A stretch of 64,000 nt of DNA from Pseudomonas spelaei (GTDB lineage Bacteria > Pseudomonadota > Gammaproteobacteria > Pseudomonadales > Pseudomonadaceae), in assembly GCF_009724245.1 (NCBI RefSeq), contig NZ_WNNK01000005.1:186001-250000 (forward strand), given 5' to 3'. How positions within the stretch are numbered: the stretch's first letter is position 1; every line of letters begins with the position of its first letter. Below the pieces are notes generated by a model. The model had not been told where the DNA came from and did not search any database. It worked only from the letters and a program-made list of their open reading frames with translations. A program made the position numbers and the translations under genes. Below, piece after piece: positions 7,768-16,892 of the stretch.

Positions 7768-9024
7768 ATGGTCCCAATCCCATCCATGCTCGACCAACAC
7801 GCCGAAGAAGCTTGCTTCCTCATCCTTCTGCACCATTACGCGGTGCGCGGCCCCCATTACAACCTGGATGATCTCGGCAAGTTGGACGAACGCATCGACG
7901 CCCATCTCGACGGCCTGCGCATCGCCGGCTCAAGCGGCCTGGAACTCCTGCTGGCCCAGCTCGGCCCGCACACTGTCGGCGAGATGTTCGCCAGTGTGGT
8001 GCTGGCCGTTGAGGGGAACAATGCGCAAGCGTTGTCGCAACTCAGCGAGCACTTGAGACGTGCGGCGCAAACCGAACAGGGTTATTTGATGGCTTTGGGC
8101 TGGCTCGACTGGCAGCGGGTAGCGCCCTGGATCGAGCGCCTGCTCGCCTCCTCCGAACCGCTGTTCCGCCGCCTCGGTTTGGCCGCCTGCGGTATGCATC
8201 GCCAGGATCCTGGCCCATCCCTGCTGACCGAACTGTCCCGTGCCGATCCAAACGTACTGGCACGGGCCGCCCGCACTGCCGGCGAATTGCGTCGACGCGA
8301 CCTGATGCTGGCCCTTGGTGCCCATCGTCTGCACACGGACCCCGCCACGCGCTTCTGGGCCAATTGGGCCACGGCACAGATGGGTGATGAGCAAGCCCTG
8401 GAGCCATTACGCCCGTTCGCCGAGCAACCGGGCGAGTTTCAGTACCCTGCGCTCTGCGTGGTGTTGGCCTGGCAACCTCGTGAACACAGCATCCCTTGGA
8501 TACGCCTGATGACACAGCACACCGAGCAGCGGCGTAGCGGCATCCAGGCCATTGGCCTGCTGGGCGACCCAGCCAACGTACCCTGGCTGATCCAGCAGAT
8601 GAGCGACTTGCCTTATGCTCGCGTCGCCGGCGAAGCCTTCAGCCTGATTAGCGGCGCTGACCTGGCATTGCTCAATCTGGAATTGCAGGATCTGCCGGAT
8701 TTCGATGCTGGCCCGAACGACGACCCTGAGGACGCCAATATCGACATGGACCCCGATGAAAATCTGCCCTGGCCAGACCCACGACGGATCGCCGCCTGGT
8801 GGCAGGCCCATGGTGGCCATTTCCAGGCGGGTATCGCCTATACGCTGGGCCTGCGCCAGAGCGAAAGCAGTTTTCGACAAATACTTGCCCAAGGCCAGCA
8901 ACGCCAGCGGATTGCCGCTGCCTGCGGGATTGCCCGTTTTCGGCCAGACGAAGTGCTTTTCCCTACCAGTGCACCGGCTTGGCGGCAAAAGAGGCTGCTG
9001 GGGGACGCCGAACGCCACAGTTAG
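7768..9024 (+). CDS. TIGR02270 family HEAT-like protein of T6SS islands
   Basis: This 418-aa soluble protein is built of helical pairs rich in Leu and Ala (for example RLGLAACGMHRQDPG, ARAARTAGELRRRDLMLALGA, HRLHTDPATRFWANWATAQMGD), as in HEAT-type repeats. Length and sequence match the TIGR02270 family, which accompanies vgrG and DUF2169 genes and has no proven function. A scaffold or effector-binding role is a guess. It is the last gene of the vgrG run; no clear terminator follows before the GntR gene. Confidence 0.78.
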   Translation: MVPIPSMLDQHAEEACFLILLHHYAVRGPHYNLDDLGKLDERIDAHLDGLRIAGSSGLELLLAQLGPHTVGEMFASVVLAVEGNNAQALSQLSEHLRRAAQTEQGYLMALGWLDWQRVAPWIERLLASSEPLFRRLGLAACGMHRQDPGPSLLTELSRADPNVLARAARTAGELRRRDLMLALGAHRLHTDPATRFWANWATAQMGDEQALEPLRPFAEQPGEFQYPALCVVLAWQPREHSIPWIRLMTQHTEQRRSGIQAIGLLGDPANVPWLIQQMSDLPYARVAGEAFSLISGADLALLNLELQDLPDFDAGPNDDPEDANIDMDPDENLPWPDPRRIAAWWQAHGGHFQAGIAYTLGLRQSESSFRQILAQGQQRQRIAAACGIARFRPDEVLFPTSAPAWRQKRLLGDAERHS

Positions 9025-9105
9025 CTGATCCCGCTAGGCGATCACCCTCAACAAGGCTCATTCGACTGACCGCTGGCGCGGTGCGTTGGAAGGAAGACTT
9101 GGGGA

Positions 9106-9121
9106 AATTCGTATACCATAT
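9106..9121 (-). promoter_or_regulatory. Putative GntR autoregulatory operator
   Basis: On the minus strand this reads ATATGGTATACGAATT, which matches 14 of 16 bases of the palindrome repeated at 10011-10026 and 15865-15880. It ends 28 bp before the GntR start, so autoregulation is likely. Confidence 0.6.
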
Positions 9122-9149
9122 CTGCAAATCATTCTGAACGATCACCACC

Positions 9150-9821
9150 GTGACCCTGACAAAACTCAACGCTCCCGACCTTGGCAATTCGCCTTCGACC
9201 TCGGAAATCATCACCCGCCATCTGCGTGACGCCATCGTCGCCGGGCATTTCGCCGAAGACGAGCCGATTCGCCAGGACGATGTCGCTCGTCAGTTCAACG
9301 TCAGCAAGATTCCCGTGCGCGAAGCCCTCAAGCGCCTGGAGGCCGAAGGCCTGGTGCTGTTCCAGCGCAATCGCGGGGCAATGGTCACCCGGGTTTCCGA
9401 TGCAGAACTCGCGCAGATGTTCGAGGTGCGCATGCTGCTCGAGGACAAGGTACTGCGCCTGGCCATTCCGAACATGACCGAAGAAACCTTCGCCCGTGCC
9501 GAACGCATCTGCCAGGAGTTCATCGGCGAGGATGACGTGGGACGCTGGGCCGAGCTCAACTGGGAACTGCACGCTTGCCTCTACGAACCGGCGCAGCGGC
9601 CGTTTCTGGTCGGCCTGATCCGCTCGGTCAACGACAAGCTGGAGCGCTACCTGCGCATGCAGATGAGCCTTTCGGCCGGCAAGGAGCGGGCTGATCACGA
9701 ACACCGGGAAATCCTCGCCGCCTGTCGTGCCGGCGATACAGACCTGGCGGTGAAATTACTCGACGAACACATCGCCGGCGTCTGCAAGACGCTGTTCGAG
9801 CACCTGCCCCACAGCCACTGA
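9150..9821 (+). CDS. GntR family (FCD domain) transcriptional regulator
   Basis: The 223-aa protein has an N-terminal winged helix (about residues 18-85; IITRHLRDAIVAGHFAEDE, then DVARQFNVSKIPVREALKRLE) and a C-terminal FCD ligand-binding domain (about 92-215) with His residues at the usual metal-binding helices (LNWELHACLY, DHEHREIL, EHIAG). Regulators of this kind usually repress catabolic operons until their metabolite binds. Three related palindromes, one in front of this gene and two in front of the catabolic and transport genes, indicate that it controls the cluster up to 18290. The start is GTG at 9150 without a strong ribosome binding site. Confidence 0.92.
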   Translation: MTLTKLNAPDLGNSPSTSEIITRHLRDAIVAGHFAEDEPIRQDDVARQFNVSKIPVREALKRLEAEGLVLFQRNRGAMVTRVSDAELAQMFEVRMLLEDKVLRLAIPNMTEETFARAERICQEFIGEDDVGRWAELNWELHACLYEPAQRPFLVGLIRSVNDKLERYLRMQMSLSAGKERADHEHREILAACRAGDTDLAVKLLDEHIAGVCKTLFEHLPHSH

Positions 9822-10008
9822 TCACTTCAGCGGCTTAGAATGTTCCGTTAAGGGGCGCCCTGCCCCTGCTGTGCTCCCTTCCGTAACACCTCCCTGACAG
9901 GCGCCATGGCGCCGTTGCCTCGCTGACGACCGCTGGGTCGGTCTGATTCAAGGGCTGGTAAACATTCGACACAAGAAAAGCAAACTCGGCACGTCCATTG
10001 CTAGCGAC

Positions 10009-10026
10009 TAATATCGTATACGAAAT
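10009..10026 (+). promoter_or_regulatory. Putative GntR operator upstream of the ABC/aconitase X operon
   Basis: TAATATCGTATACGAAAT contains the perfect palindrome TCGTATACGA (10014-10023). The same 18 bases occur at 15863-15880. The site lies 45 bp before the substrate-binding-protein start, a position suited to blocking the promoter. Confidence 0.75.
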
Positions 10027-10070
10027 CCTCTATACGTTATCTGTCAGCACTTCCCAATGACGAGGCTTCT

Positions 10071-10889
10071 ATGAAAAACCCCGCATTTGCCGTAGCGCTC
10101 AGCGCTGTTCTCAGTACCTCTTTTATCGCTACCGCGCACGCCGACAAGCTCGATGACATTATCGGTTCGGGCAAGCTGCGCTGTGCTGTGACCCTGGACT
10201 TCCCGCCCATGGGGTTTCGCGATGCCAGCAATCAACCAGCCGGTTTCGACGTGGACTACTGCAACGATCTGGCGAAGATTCTCGGGGTCGAGGCCGAAGT
10301 GGTGGAAACACCGTTCCCGGACCGCATTCCAGCGCTGATCTCCGGGCGCGCTGACGTGATCGTCGCCTCGACATCCGACACCCTCGAACGGGCCAAGACC
10401 GTCGGCCTCTCTGTGCCCTACTTCGCGTTCCAGATGGTCGTGCTGACCCGTGACAATACCGGCATCAACAGCTTCGACGACATCAAAGGCAAAGCGCTGG
10501 GCGATACCAGCGGCACCTTTGAAGCCATCGCCCTGGAAAACGATGTGAAAAAGTGGGGCACGGGTACCTTCCGCGCCTACCAGTCACAAAACGATACGCT
10601 GCTGGCGGTGGCCCAGGGACACATCGACGCCACCGTGGTCACCAACACCGTGGCCGCCGCAACGGTCAAGTCGGGCAAATACCCGAATCTGAAAATCGCC
10701 GGTAACGCGCCTTACACCATCGACTATGTGTCCCTGGGTGCCAAACGCAACGAATACGGCCTGATCAACTACCTGAACCTGTTCGTCAATCAGCAGGTGC
10801 GCAGCGGTCGTTATAAAGAGCTGTTCGTCAAATGGGTAGGCACCGAGATCCCGCCGACCGATCTGACCGTGCCAAAGGTCTACTACTGA
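10071..10889 (+). CDS. ABC transporter substrate-binding protein, amino-acid (family 3) type
   Basis: The 272-aa protein begins with a signal peptide cleaved near AHA/DKLDD (about residue 24). The mature part matches family 3 solute-binding proteins: GKLRCAVTLDFPPMGFRD, GFDVDYCNDLAKILG, DRIPALISGRADVIVAS, then LGDTSGTFEA. It is periplasmic and would deliver a small amino acid or imino acid to the permeases at 12671-13997 and the ATPase at 13990. It is the first gene after the operator at 10009. The substrate is inferred from the neighbours to be a hydroxyproline-like compound. Confidence 0.9.
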   Translation: MKNPAFAVALSAVLSTSFIATAHADKLDDIIGSGKLRCAVTLDFPPMGFRDASNQPAGFDVDYCNDLAKILGVEAEVVETPFPDRIPALISGRADVIVASTSDTLERAKTVGLSVPYFAFQMVVLTRDNTGINSFDDIKGKALGDTSGTFEAIALENDVKKWGTGTFRAYQSQNDTLLAVAQGHIDATVVTNTVAAATVKSGKYPNLKIAGNAPYTIDYVSLGAKRNEYGLINYLNLFVNQQVRSGRYKELFVKWVGTEIPPTDLTVPKVYY

Positions 10890-10899
10890 GGTGTCCTGC

Positions 10900-12678
10900 A
10901 TGCCTAGGTCTATTGCTCTGACCGGCCGCAGCCTGATTTCGGGCGCCGCCCAGGGAGCCTTGCTGTTTGCCGATGTCGGGCTGAGCTTCTGGGGCGGAGT
11001 CGACCCTTGCACGGGTGAGGTCATTGATCGTCACCATCCCCTCAGCGGCGAGCACTTGGCTGGGCGTATCCTGGCCATTCCCAGTGGTCGTGGTTCGTGT
11101 ACCGGCAGCAGTGTGCTGATGGAACTGATCAGCAACGGTCATGCACCGGCCGCTTTGGTACTGGCCGAAGCCGATGAGATCTTGACCCTGGGCGTGCTCG
11201 TGGCACAGCTCATTTTTGAGCGTTCCTTGCCGGTGCTGTGCATCGGCAAGGAGGCTTTCGCCGCCTTGCGCGGCCAAGCCTTCGCCCGCGTCGAAGGCGC
11301 CTCGCTGGTGGTGTTCGATCACGTGCCCGCCGATGCCTGGCAGGCCGCCGAGACGCCGCTGCCGATAAACGAAGCTGGTGCCTTGATCGAGCTCACCGAG
11401 TTCGACCGTTCACTGCTTGATGGCAAGCAAGGTAAAGCCCCACAGATGGCGATGCAGATCGTGCTGCGCATGGCCGAACTACAAGGCGCCCATTGTCTGT
11501 TGGATGTCACGCAGGCACACATTGACGGTTGCATTTACACCGGCCCCGCGAGCCTGCGTTTTGCCGAGCAACTGGTGCAGTGGGGCGCACAGGTACGGGT
11601 GCCCACCACCCTCAACGCCATTTCCGTTGACCAGCGCCGCTGGCGTGAATTGGGCGTCGCCCCGGCGCTTGGCGAGCCCGCCAGTGCCTTGGGTGATGCC
11701 TATATGGCAATGGGCGCGCAGCTCAGTTTCACCTGTGCCCCTTACTTGCTCGACAGCGCACCGAAGGCCGGCGAGCAGATTGTCTGGGCTGAGTCCAACG
11801 CGGTGGTCTACGCCAACAGTGTGCTCGGCGCACGCACCCTGAAATACCCGGATTACTTGGATATCTGCATCGCCCTCACCGGCCGTGCACCCCTGATCGG
11901 CTGCCATCTGGACGCCCAGCGCAAGGCCCGCCTGCTGGTTGAAATACCGGTATTGGCTGAACTCGATGATGCGTTCTACCCATTGCTCGGTTACCACATT
12001 GGCGCCCTCGCGGGCAGCCGGATTCCGTTGGTGCTCGGGCTGAAGCCGCACCAGCCAGGCTTGGACGACCTGAAAGCCTTCGGCGCCGCATTCGCCACCA
12101 CATCGGCCGCGCCGTTGTTCCATATCGCCGGGGTGACACCCGAAGCACTCGACCCGGCACAGGTGCTGGAACCGGACGCCCAGGTGCCAGTGGAAACCAT
12201 CGAGCTGAAGGACTTGCTGCTCAGTTGGCGTGAACTCAACAGCGCTCGTGAAAGCCACGTGGATGTGGTTTCTCTAGGCAACCCGCACTTTTCCCTCAGT
12301 GAGTTCGCCCACCTGGCACGCTTGTGTCGTGGCCGGCACAAACACCCTGAGGTGGTGCTGGCTATCACCTGCGGTCGGGCCGTGCTGGAACAGGCCCGTG
12401 CAGCCGGGCATATCGCCGTGATTGAAGCCTTCGGCGCCACCCTGGTGACCGACACCTGCTGGTGCATGCTCGGCGAGCCGGTGATCCCGCCAACCGCCAC
12501 CACCTTGATGACCAACTCGGGCAAGTACGCGCATTACGCCCCCGGCCTGGTGGGACGACAGGTGCACTTCACCAGCCTCACTGAATGCGTCGATACCGCT
12601 TGCAGCGCCAGTGCCAGTGGGCGATTGCCGACCTGGCTGCAACCTGCCTTGCTGATGGAGAGCCCCGTGCATGTTTGA
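10900..12678 (+). CDS. Aconitase X, candidate cis-3-hydroxy-L-proline dehydratase
   Basis: This 592-aa protein is a fusion of the small swivelling domain (DUF126, about residues 1-130, with IPSGRGSCTGSSVL) and the large catalytic domain (DUF521, about 155-590). The latter shows HIDGCIYTG, VPTTLNAISVD, SFTCAPYLLD, ESNAVVYANSVLGART and cysteines in AITCGRAVLE and VTDTCWCM that could serve an iron-sulphur cluster. Fused bacterial AcnX proteins are known to dehydrate cis-3-hydroxy-L-proline to pyrroline-2-carboxylate. ATG at 10900 is chosen because GAGG lies 8 bp upstream; a GTG at 10891 is the alternative. The gene sits between the binding protein and permeases of the ABC importer and ends overlapping the first permease. 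Confidence 0.88.
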   Translation: MPRSIALTGRSLISGAAQGALLFADVGLSFWGGVDPCTGEVIDRHHPLSGEHLAGRILAIPSGRGSCTGSSVLMELISNGHAPAALVLAEADEILTLGVLVAQLIFERSLPVLCIGKEAFAALRGQAFARVEGASLVVFDHVPADAWQAAETPLPINEAGALIELTEFDRSLLDGKQGKAPQMAMQIVLRMAELQGAHCLLDVTQAHIDGCIYTGPASLRFAEQLVQWGAQVRVPTTLNAISVDQRRWRELGVAPALGEPASALGDAYMAMGAQLSFTCAPYLLDSAPKAGEQIVWAESNAVVYANSVLGARTLKYPDYLDICIALTGRAPLIGCHLDAQRKARLLVEIPVLAELDDAFYPLLGYHIGALAGSRIPLVLGLKPHQPGLDDLKAFGAAFATTSAAPLFHIAGVTPEALDPAQVLEPDAQVPVETIELKDLLLSWRELNSARESHVDVVSLGNPHFSLSEFAHLARLCRGRHKHPEVVLAITCGRAVLEQARAAGHIAVIEAFGATLVTDTCWCMLGEPVIPPTATTLMTNSGKYAHYAPGLVGRQVHFTSLTECVDTACSASASGRLPTWLQPALLMESPVHV

Positions 12679-13336
12679 TTACACCTTCCAATGGCGTGCG
12701 ACCCTGCGTGCCTTGCCGGACATGCTCGCCGGCGCCTGGGTCACCTTCGAGACAGCCGCGTTGTCGATGATTTTCGGGGTACTGATCGCCCTGGCCCTGA
12801 CGGTCATGCGCGAAGCCAGGCACCCGCTGCTGCGCGGTGTGGGTAACGGCTGGGTGTCGATTGCGCGTAACACCCCGTCGCTGTTCCAGATCTACGTTCT
12901 GTACTTCGGCCTGGGTTCACTGGGCTTGCACGTCAGTTCCTGGCTCGCCCTGCTCGCCGGGATCACCTTTAACAACGCCGGCTATCTCGCGGAAAACTTC
13001 CGCGGCGGGCTCAAGGCGGTGCCAGCCACGCAAGTGCGTGCCGCGCGCTCGCTGGGCATGAGTGCCTTTCAAGCCTACCGGATGATCATTGTCCCGCAGC
13101 TGTTGCGAATCGTGTTCTATCCACTGAGCAACCAGATGGTCTGGGCGGTATTGATGACATCGCTGGGAGTGATCGTCGGACTCAACAATGACCTCACCGG
13201 CGTCACTCAGGACTACAACGTCAAGACGTTCCGCACTTTCGAATATTTCACCATTGCCGCCGTGCTGTATTACCTGATTGCCAAGGCGATCGTCGCGACG
13301 GCCCGGCTGATGGCCTGGCGGTTGTTCCGTTACTGA
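12671..13336 (+). CDS. Amino-acid ABC transporter permease (HisM/GltK type)
   Basis: The 221-aa inner-membrane protein has about five hydrophobic segments and the permease EAA loop (NFRGGLKAVPATQVRAARSLGMSAFQ is the region; AARSLGM is the core). It starts inside the end of the aconitase X gene (8-bp overlap), with GGAGAG 8 bp upstream. It should pair with the next gene to form the channel for the importer. Confidence 0.92.
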   Translation: MFDYTFQWRATLRALPDMLAGAWVTFETAALSMIFGVLIALALTVMREARHPLLRGVGNGWVSIARNTPSLFQIYVLYFGLGSLGLHVSSWLALLAGITFNNAGYLAENFRGGLKAVPATQVRAARSLGMSAFQAYRMIIVPQLLRIVFYPLSNQMVWAVLMTSLGVIVGLNNDLTGVTQDYNVKTFRTFEYFTIAAVLYYLIAKAIVATARLMAWRLFRY

Positions 13337-13346
13337 GGACGTGACT

Positions 13347-13997
13347 ATGTTATCCACGAGTTTTTCCTGGAACGATCTGCTGTTCCTGCTCAGCGGCGCC
13401 TGGATCACCCTGCAACTGACCTGCTGGGCAATTTTGCTCGGTACGTTCGCGGGGCTGTTGTTCGGCCTGCTGCGCGCCTTGCTGCCACGGGCCAGCCTGC
13501 CACTGGCCTGGGTACTGGATGTGTTTCGCAGCGTACCGCTGCTGATCCAGTTCGTGCTGTTCAATTCACTCAAGAGCATCGTTGGCCTGAACATCAGCGC
13601 GTTCACGGTGGGTTGCATCGTGCTCGGGGTTTACGCCGCGGCGTACTTCACCGAGATCGTGCGCGGCGGTGTGCTGTCGGTCCCGCTGACTCTGCGCCGG
13701 GCCGGTCGTTCGCTAGGCATGAGTTTCTTCCAGGACCTGCGCTGGATCGTCCTGCCGATGGCCACGCGTGTGGCCTTCCCCGGCTGGTTGAACCTGGTGC
13801 TCGGCGTCATGAAAGACACCGCGCTGGTGATGTGGATCGGCATTGTCGAACTGCTGCGCGCCTCGCAAACCATCGTCACACGCATTCAGGAACCGTTGCT
13901 GGTGCTATGCATCGCGGGCCTTATCTACTACGTCATGAGCCTGGTGGTCGCACGCCTCGGCGCTCGTCTGGAAAGAAGGTGGCAAGAAAATGATTGA
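13347..13997 (+). CDS. Amino-acid ABC transporter permease, second subunit
   Basis: The 216-aa membrane protein has the same fold as the preceding permease and an EAA loop (VRGGVLSVPLTLRRAGRSLGM region). The ATG at 13347 has GAGGA 6 bp upstream; an in-frame GTG at 13341 is less likely. Its 3' end overlaps the ATPase gene by 8 bp, so the two are coupled. Confidence 0.92.
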   Translation: MLSTSFSWNDLLFLLSGAWITLQLTCWAILLGTFAGLLFGLLRALLPRASLPLAWVLDVFRSVPLLIQFVLFNSLKSIVGLNISAFTVGCIVLGVYAAAYFTEIVRGGVLSVPLTLRRAGRSLGMSFFQDLRWIVLPMATRVAFPGWLNLVLGVMKDTALVMWIGIVELLRASQTIVTRIQEPLLVLCIAGLIYYVMSLVVARLGARLERRWQEND

Positions 13998-14712
13998 GAT
14001 CGACAACGTACATAAATCCTTCGGAAACCTGGATGTGGTCAAAGGGGTCAGCCTGACGGTGAACAAGGGCGAAGTGGTGTCCATTATCGGCGGGTCCGGC
14101 TCGGGCAAATCGACCCTGCTGATGTGCATCAATGGCCTGGAGCCCATCCAGAAAGGCAGCATCCGGGTGGATGGGGTCGAAGTACACCATCATGCTACCG
14201 ACCTCAATCGCCTGCGGCAGAAGATCGGCATCGTGTTCCAGCAATGGAACGCCTTCCCGCACCTGACCGTCCTGGAAAACGTGATGCTGGCGCCGCGCAA
14301 GGTGCTGGGCAAAAGCACGGCCGAGGCCGAGGAACTGGCGGTGCAGCAACTGACTCACGTCGGCCTGGGTGACAAGCTCAAGGTGTTCCCCGGCAAACTT
14401 TCTGGTGGCCAGCAACAGCGAATGGCTATTGCCCGGGCTCTGGCCATGTCACCGGACTACATGCTGTTCGACGAAGCCACCTCGGCCCTCGACCCGCAAC
14501 TGGTCGGCGAAGTGCTGGACACGATGCGCATGCTCGCCGAAGACGGCATGACCATGGTGCTGGTGACTCACGAAATTCGCTTTGCGCGGGACGTGTCCGA
14601 CCGCGTGGCGTTCTTTCGCAACGGCCTGGTCCATGAGATCGGCTCGCCCGACCAGGTCATCGGCAGCCCGGTGCACGCCGAAACCGCAGACTTTCTTAAA
14701 TCAGTGAGATAA
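13990..14712 (+). CDS. Amino-acid ABC transporter ATP-binding protein
   Basis: The 240-aa cytoplasmic ATPase shows Walker A (GGSGSGKST, about residues 34-42), the Q-loop ([10 protein letters not shown]), the signature LSGGQQQR, Walker B (YMLFDEATS) and the H-loop (VLVTHE). It is of the GlnQ/HisP polar amino-acid subfamily. It powers the importer formed with the two overlapping permeases upstream. Confidence 0.95.
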   Translation: MIEIDNVHKSFGNLDVVKGVSLTVNKGEVVSIIGGSGSGKSTLLMCINGLEPIQKGSIRVDGVEVHHHATDLNRLRQKIGIVFQQWNAFPHLTVLENVMLAPRKVLGKSTAEAEELAVQQLTHVGLGDKLKVFPGKLSGGQQQRMAIARALAMSPDYMLFDEATSALDPQLVGEVLDTMRMLAEDGMTMVLVTHEIRFARDVSDRVAFFRNGLVHEIGSPDQVIGSPVHAETADFLKSVR

Positions 14713-14749
14713 CTGATAAACCCCTGACGGGTGAAATAAGGAGCAGACC

Positions 14750-15778
14750 ATGCGCTCATCGAAAGTCATTCATGTCGTTAGCTGCCACGCCGAAGGTGAA
14801 GTCGGCGATGTGATTGTCGGCGGTGTTGCACCTCCGCCCGGCGCTACAGTGTGGGAACAATCGCGCTGGATTGCCAGGGATGAAACCCTGCGCAACTTCG
14901 TGCTCAATGAGCCACGTGGTGGGGTGTTCCGCCACGTCAACCTGCTAGTGCCGGCCAAGGACCCTCGGGCGCAGATGGCCTGGATCATCATGGAACCGGC
15001 GGATACGCCGCCCATGTCCGGTTCCAATTCATTGTGCGTGGCCACCGTGTTGCTCGACACCGGTATTGTGCCGATGACCGAACCGCAAACCCGGCTAGTG
15101 CTTGAAGCACCCGGCGGCCTGATCGAGGTCGTAGCCAATTGTCGCAACGGCAAGGTCGAACGGGTGGAAGTCAAAAACGTGCCATCCTTTGCCGATCGCC
15201 TCGACGCGTTTGTCGAAGTGGCAGGGGTTGGCTCGCTCAAAGTCGATACCGCCTATGGCGGCGACAGCTTTGTGATCGCCGATGCCAAGGCGTTGGGCTT
15301 TGCAATCAGCCCCGATGAGGCCGCCGATCTGGTGAGTGTCGGGCTGAAAATCACCCGTGCAGCCAACGAGCAATTGGGCTTTGTACATCCACTGAACCCT
15401 GAGTGGTCGCACATTTCCTTTTGCCAGATAGCCGCGCCGGTCGTTCATGAGAACGGCATCGCCACCGGCGCCAATGCGGTCGTGATTCAGCCGGGCAAGA
15501 TCGACCGCTCGCCGACGGGCACGGGCTGCTCGGCACGCATGGCGGTCTTGCAGGCCAAGGGGTTGATGCAGGTCGGGGAGCGCTTTATCGGTCGTTCGAT
15601 CATCGGCTCCGAGTTCCACTGTCGCATTGACTCACTGACTGACGTAGCCGGCCGCCCTGCCATCTACCCATGCATTTCCGGCCGGGCCTGGATCACCGGC
15701 ACCCATCAATGGCTGCTCGATCCCGGCGATCCATGGCCGCAAGGCTATCGCCTCTCAGACACCTGGCCCGGGGCCTGA
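14750..15778 (+). CDS. Proline racemase family enzyme with atypical active-site residues
   Basis: The 342-aa protein belongs to the proline racemase / hydroxyproline epimerase / trans-3-hydroxyproline dehydratase superfamily ([18 protein letters not shown] at the start, [21 protein letters not shown]). In racemases and epimerases two Cys act as the acid-base pair. Here the first is Ser (PMSGSNSL, expected MCGH) and the second is Thr (SPTGTG, expected SPCGTG). Thr at the second site is typical of trans-3-hydroxy-L-proline dehydratases, but those normally keep Cys at the first. A dehydratase is therefore more likely than a racemase. AAGGAG lies just upstream of the ATG. Confidence 0.82.
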   Translation: MRSSKVIHVVSCHAEGEVGDVIVGGVAPPPGATVWEQSRWIARDETLRNFVLNEPRGGVFRHVNLLVPAKDPRAQMAWIIMEPADTPPMSGSNSLCVATVLLDTGIVPMTEPQTRLVLEAPGGLIEVVANCRNGKVERVEVKNVPSFADRLDAFVEVAGVGSLKVDTAYGGDSFVIADAKALGFAISPDEAADLVSVGLKITRAANEQLGFVHPLNPEWSHISFCQIAAPVVHENGIATGANAVVIQPGKIDRSPTGTGCSARMAVLQAKGLMQVGERFIGRSIIGSEFHCRIDSLTDVAGRPAIYPCISGRAWITGTHQWLLDPGDPWPQGYRLSDTWPGA

Positions 15779-15862
15779 ACGCTGACGCCCTGAACACCCC
15801 GACCAACGGCTGATAAAACCCCCTTTAACCCTGGAAAAACACTGGCCTATTTCTTTCATTAT

Positions 15863-15880
15863 TAATATCGTATACGAAAT
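15863..15880 (+). promoter_or_regulatory. Putative GntR operator upstream of the DapA-family lyase gene
   Basis: This is an 18-base identical copy of the site at 10009-10026, with the palindrome TCGTATACGA at 15868-15877. It lies 24 bp before the next start codon and suggests a second regulated promoter for the lyase and MFS genes. Confidence 0.75.
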
Positions 15881-15904
15881 ACAATAAATCCACTGGAGGT
15901 AACA

Positions 15905-16822
15905 ATGAGCAAGCGTATTAACTGGAGTGGCGTCTTCCCTGCGGTGACCACTCAATTCAACGATGATTTCTCCATCAACCTGGATAAAACCCACCAGGTG
16001 ATTTCCAACGTGATCCGCGACGGTGTGTCGGGCCTGGTGGTATGCGGCTCGGTAGGGGAAAACACTTCGCTGACCGCCGAAGAAAAAATCGCTGTGACTG
16101 AGGTCGCGGTCGACGCTGCTCGTGGTCGTGTGCCGGTCATCTGCGGCGTGGCCGAGTTCACCAGTGTGCAAGCGGCCAAGGTCGCTAACGCTGTGCGCCG
16201 GGCTGGCGTCGACGGTGTCATGCTGATGCCCGCGCTGGTCTATGGTTCGAAGCCGTTCGAAACCGCCGAGCATTACCGCTACGTCGCAAAAAACGCCGAC
16301 GTGCCGCTGATGGTCTACAACAACCCGCCGATCTACAAAAACGACGTGACCCCGGACATCCTGATTTCCCTGGCCGACTGCGACAACGTGGTGTGTTTCA
16401 AGGATTCGTCGGGCGACACCCGCCGCTTCATCGACGTGCGCAATGAGGTGGGTGACCGTTTCGTGCTGTTTGCCGGCCTTGATGACGTGGTGCTGGAGAG
16501 CATCGCCGTGGGCGCTGAAGGCTGGGTGTCGGGCATGTCCAACGTGTTCCCGAAAGAAGGCGAAACCATTTTCCGCCTGGCCAAGGCCGGACGCTTTGCC
16601 GAAGCCATGCCGATCTATGAATGGCTGATGCCAATCCTGCACCTCGACGCCCGCGCCGACCTGGTGCAGTGCATCAAGCTGTGCGAGGCCATCGCTGGTC
16701 GCGGCAGCGCGCTGACCCGTCCGCCCCGCCTGGCACTGCCGGACGCCGATCGTGCCTACGTCGAGCAAATCATGGCCAAGGCTTTGGCCAATCGCCCGCT
16801 ATTGCCGGACGTCGGTCTTTGA
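15905..16822 (+). CDS. DapA/N-acetylneuraminate-lyase family Schiff-base lyase/deaminase
   Basis: The 305-aa TIM-barrel protein has the family marks: GSVGENTSLT near the N-terminus, the catalytic Tyr in LMVYNNPP, the Schiff-base Lys in VVCFKDSSGD, and GWVSGMSNVFP later. Families with this fold include dihydrodipicolinate synthase and 1-pyrroline-4-hydroxy-2-carboxylate deaminase of hydroxyproline breakdown. The neighbours (aconitase X, proline-racemase family, amino-acid importer) favour a role in hydroxyproline or related imino-acid catabolism over lysine synthesis. GGAGG lies 5-9 bp upstream of the ATG. The exact substrate cannot be read from the sequence. Confidence 0.85.
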   Translation: MSKRINWSGVFPAVTTQFNDDFSINLDKTHQVISNVIRDGVSGLVVCGSVGENTSLTAEEKIAVTEVAVDAARGRVPVICGVAEFTSVQAAKVANAVRRAGVDGVMLMPALVYGSKPFETAEHYRYVAKNADVPLMVYNNPPIYKNDVTPDILISLADCDNVVCFKDSSGDTRRFIDVRNEVGDRFVLFAGLDDVVLESIAVGAEGWVSGMSNVFPKEGETIFRLAKAGRFAEAMPIYEWLMPILHLDARADLVQCIKLCEAIAGRGSALTRPPRLALPDADRAYVEQIMAKALANRPLLPDVGL

Positions 16823-16828
16823 GTGATT

Positions 16829-16858
16829 GCCGGGTGGGTCCTTAAACACCCGCCCGGC
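16829..16858 (+). terminator. Strong hairpin between lyase and MFS genes
   Basis: GCCGGGTGGGT (16829-16839) pairs with ACCCGCCCGGC (16848-16858) over 11 bp with one G-T pair and an 8-nt loop. No T-run follows, so it may be a weak terminator, or a processing or mRNA-stability element that separates expression of the lyase and transporter. Confidence 0.45.
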
Positions 16859-16892
16859 TGCCTGTCTCTGCGTCTCTACAGGAAACGTCAGC

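Noticed and set aside
9900..9913. Perfect palindrome GGCGCCATGGCGCC between the GntR and binding-protein genes
   Set aside because: A single GC-rich palindrome with no second copy and no position relative to a promoter; probably chance.
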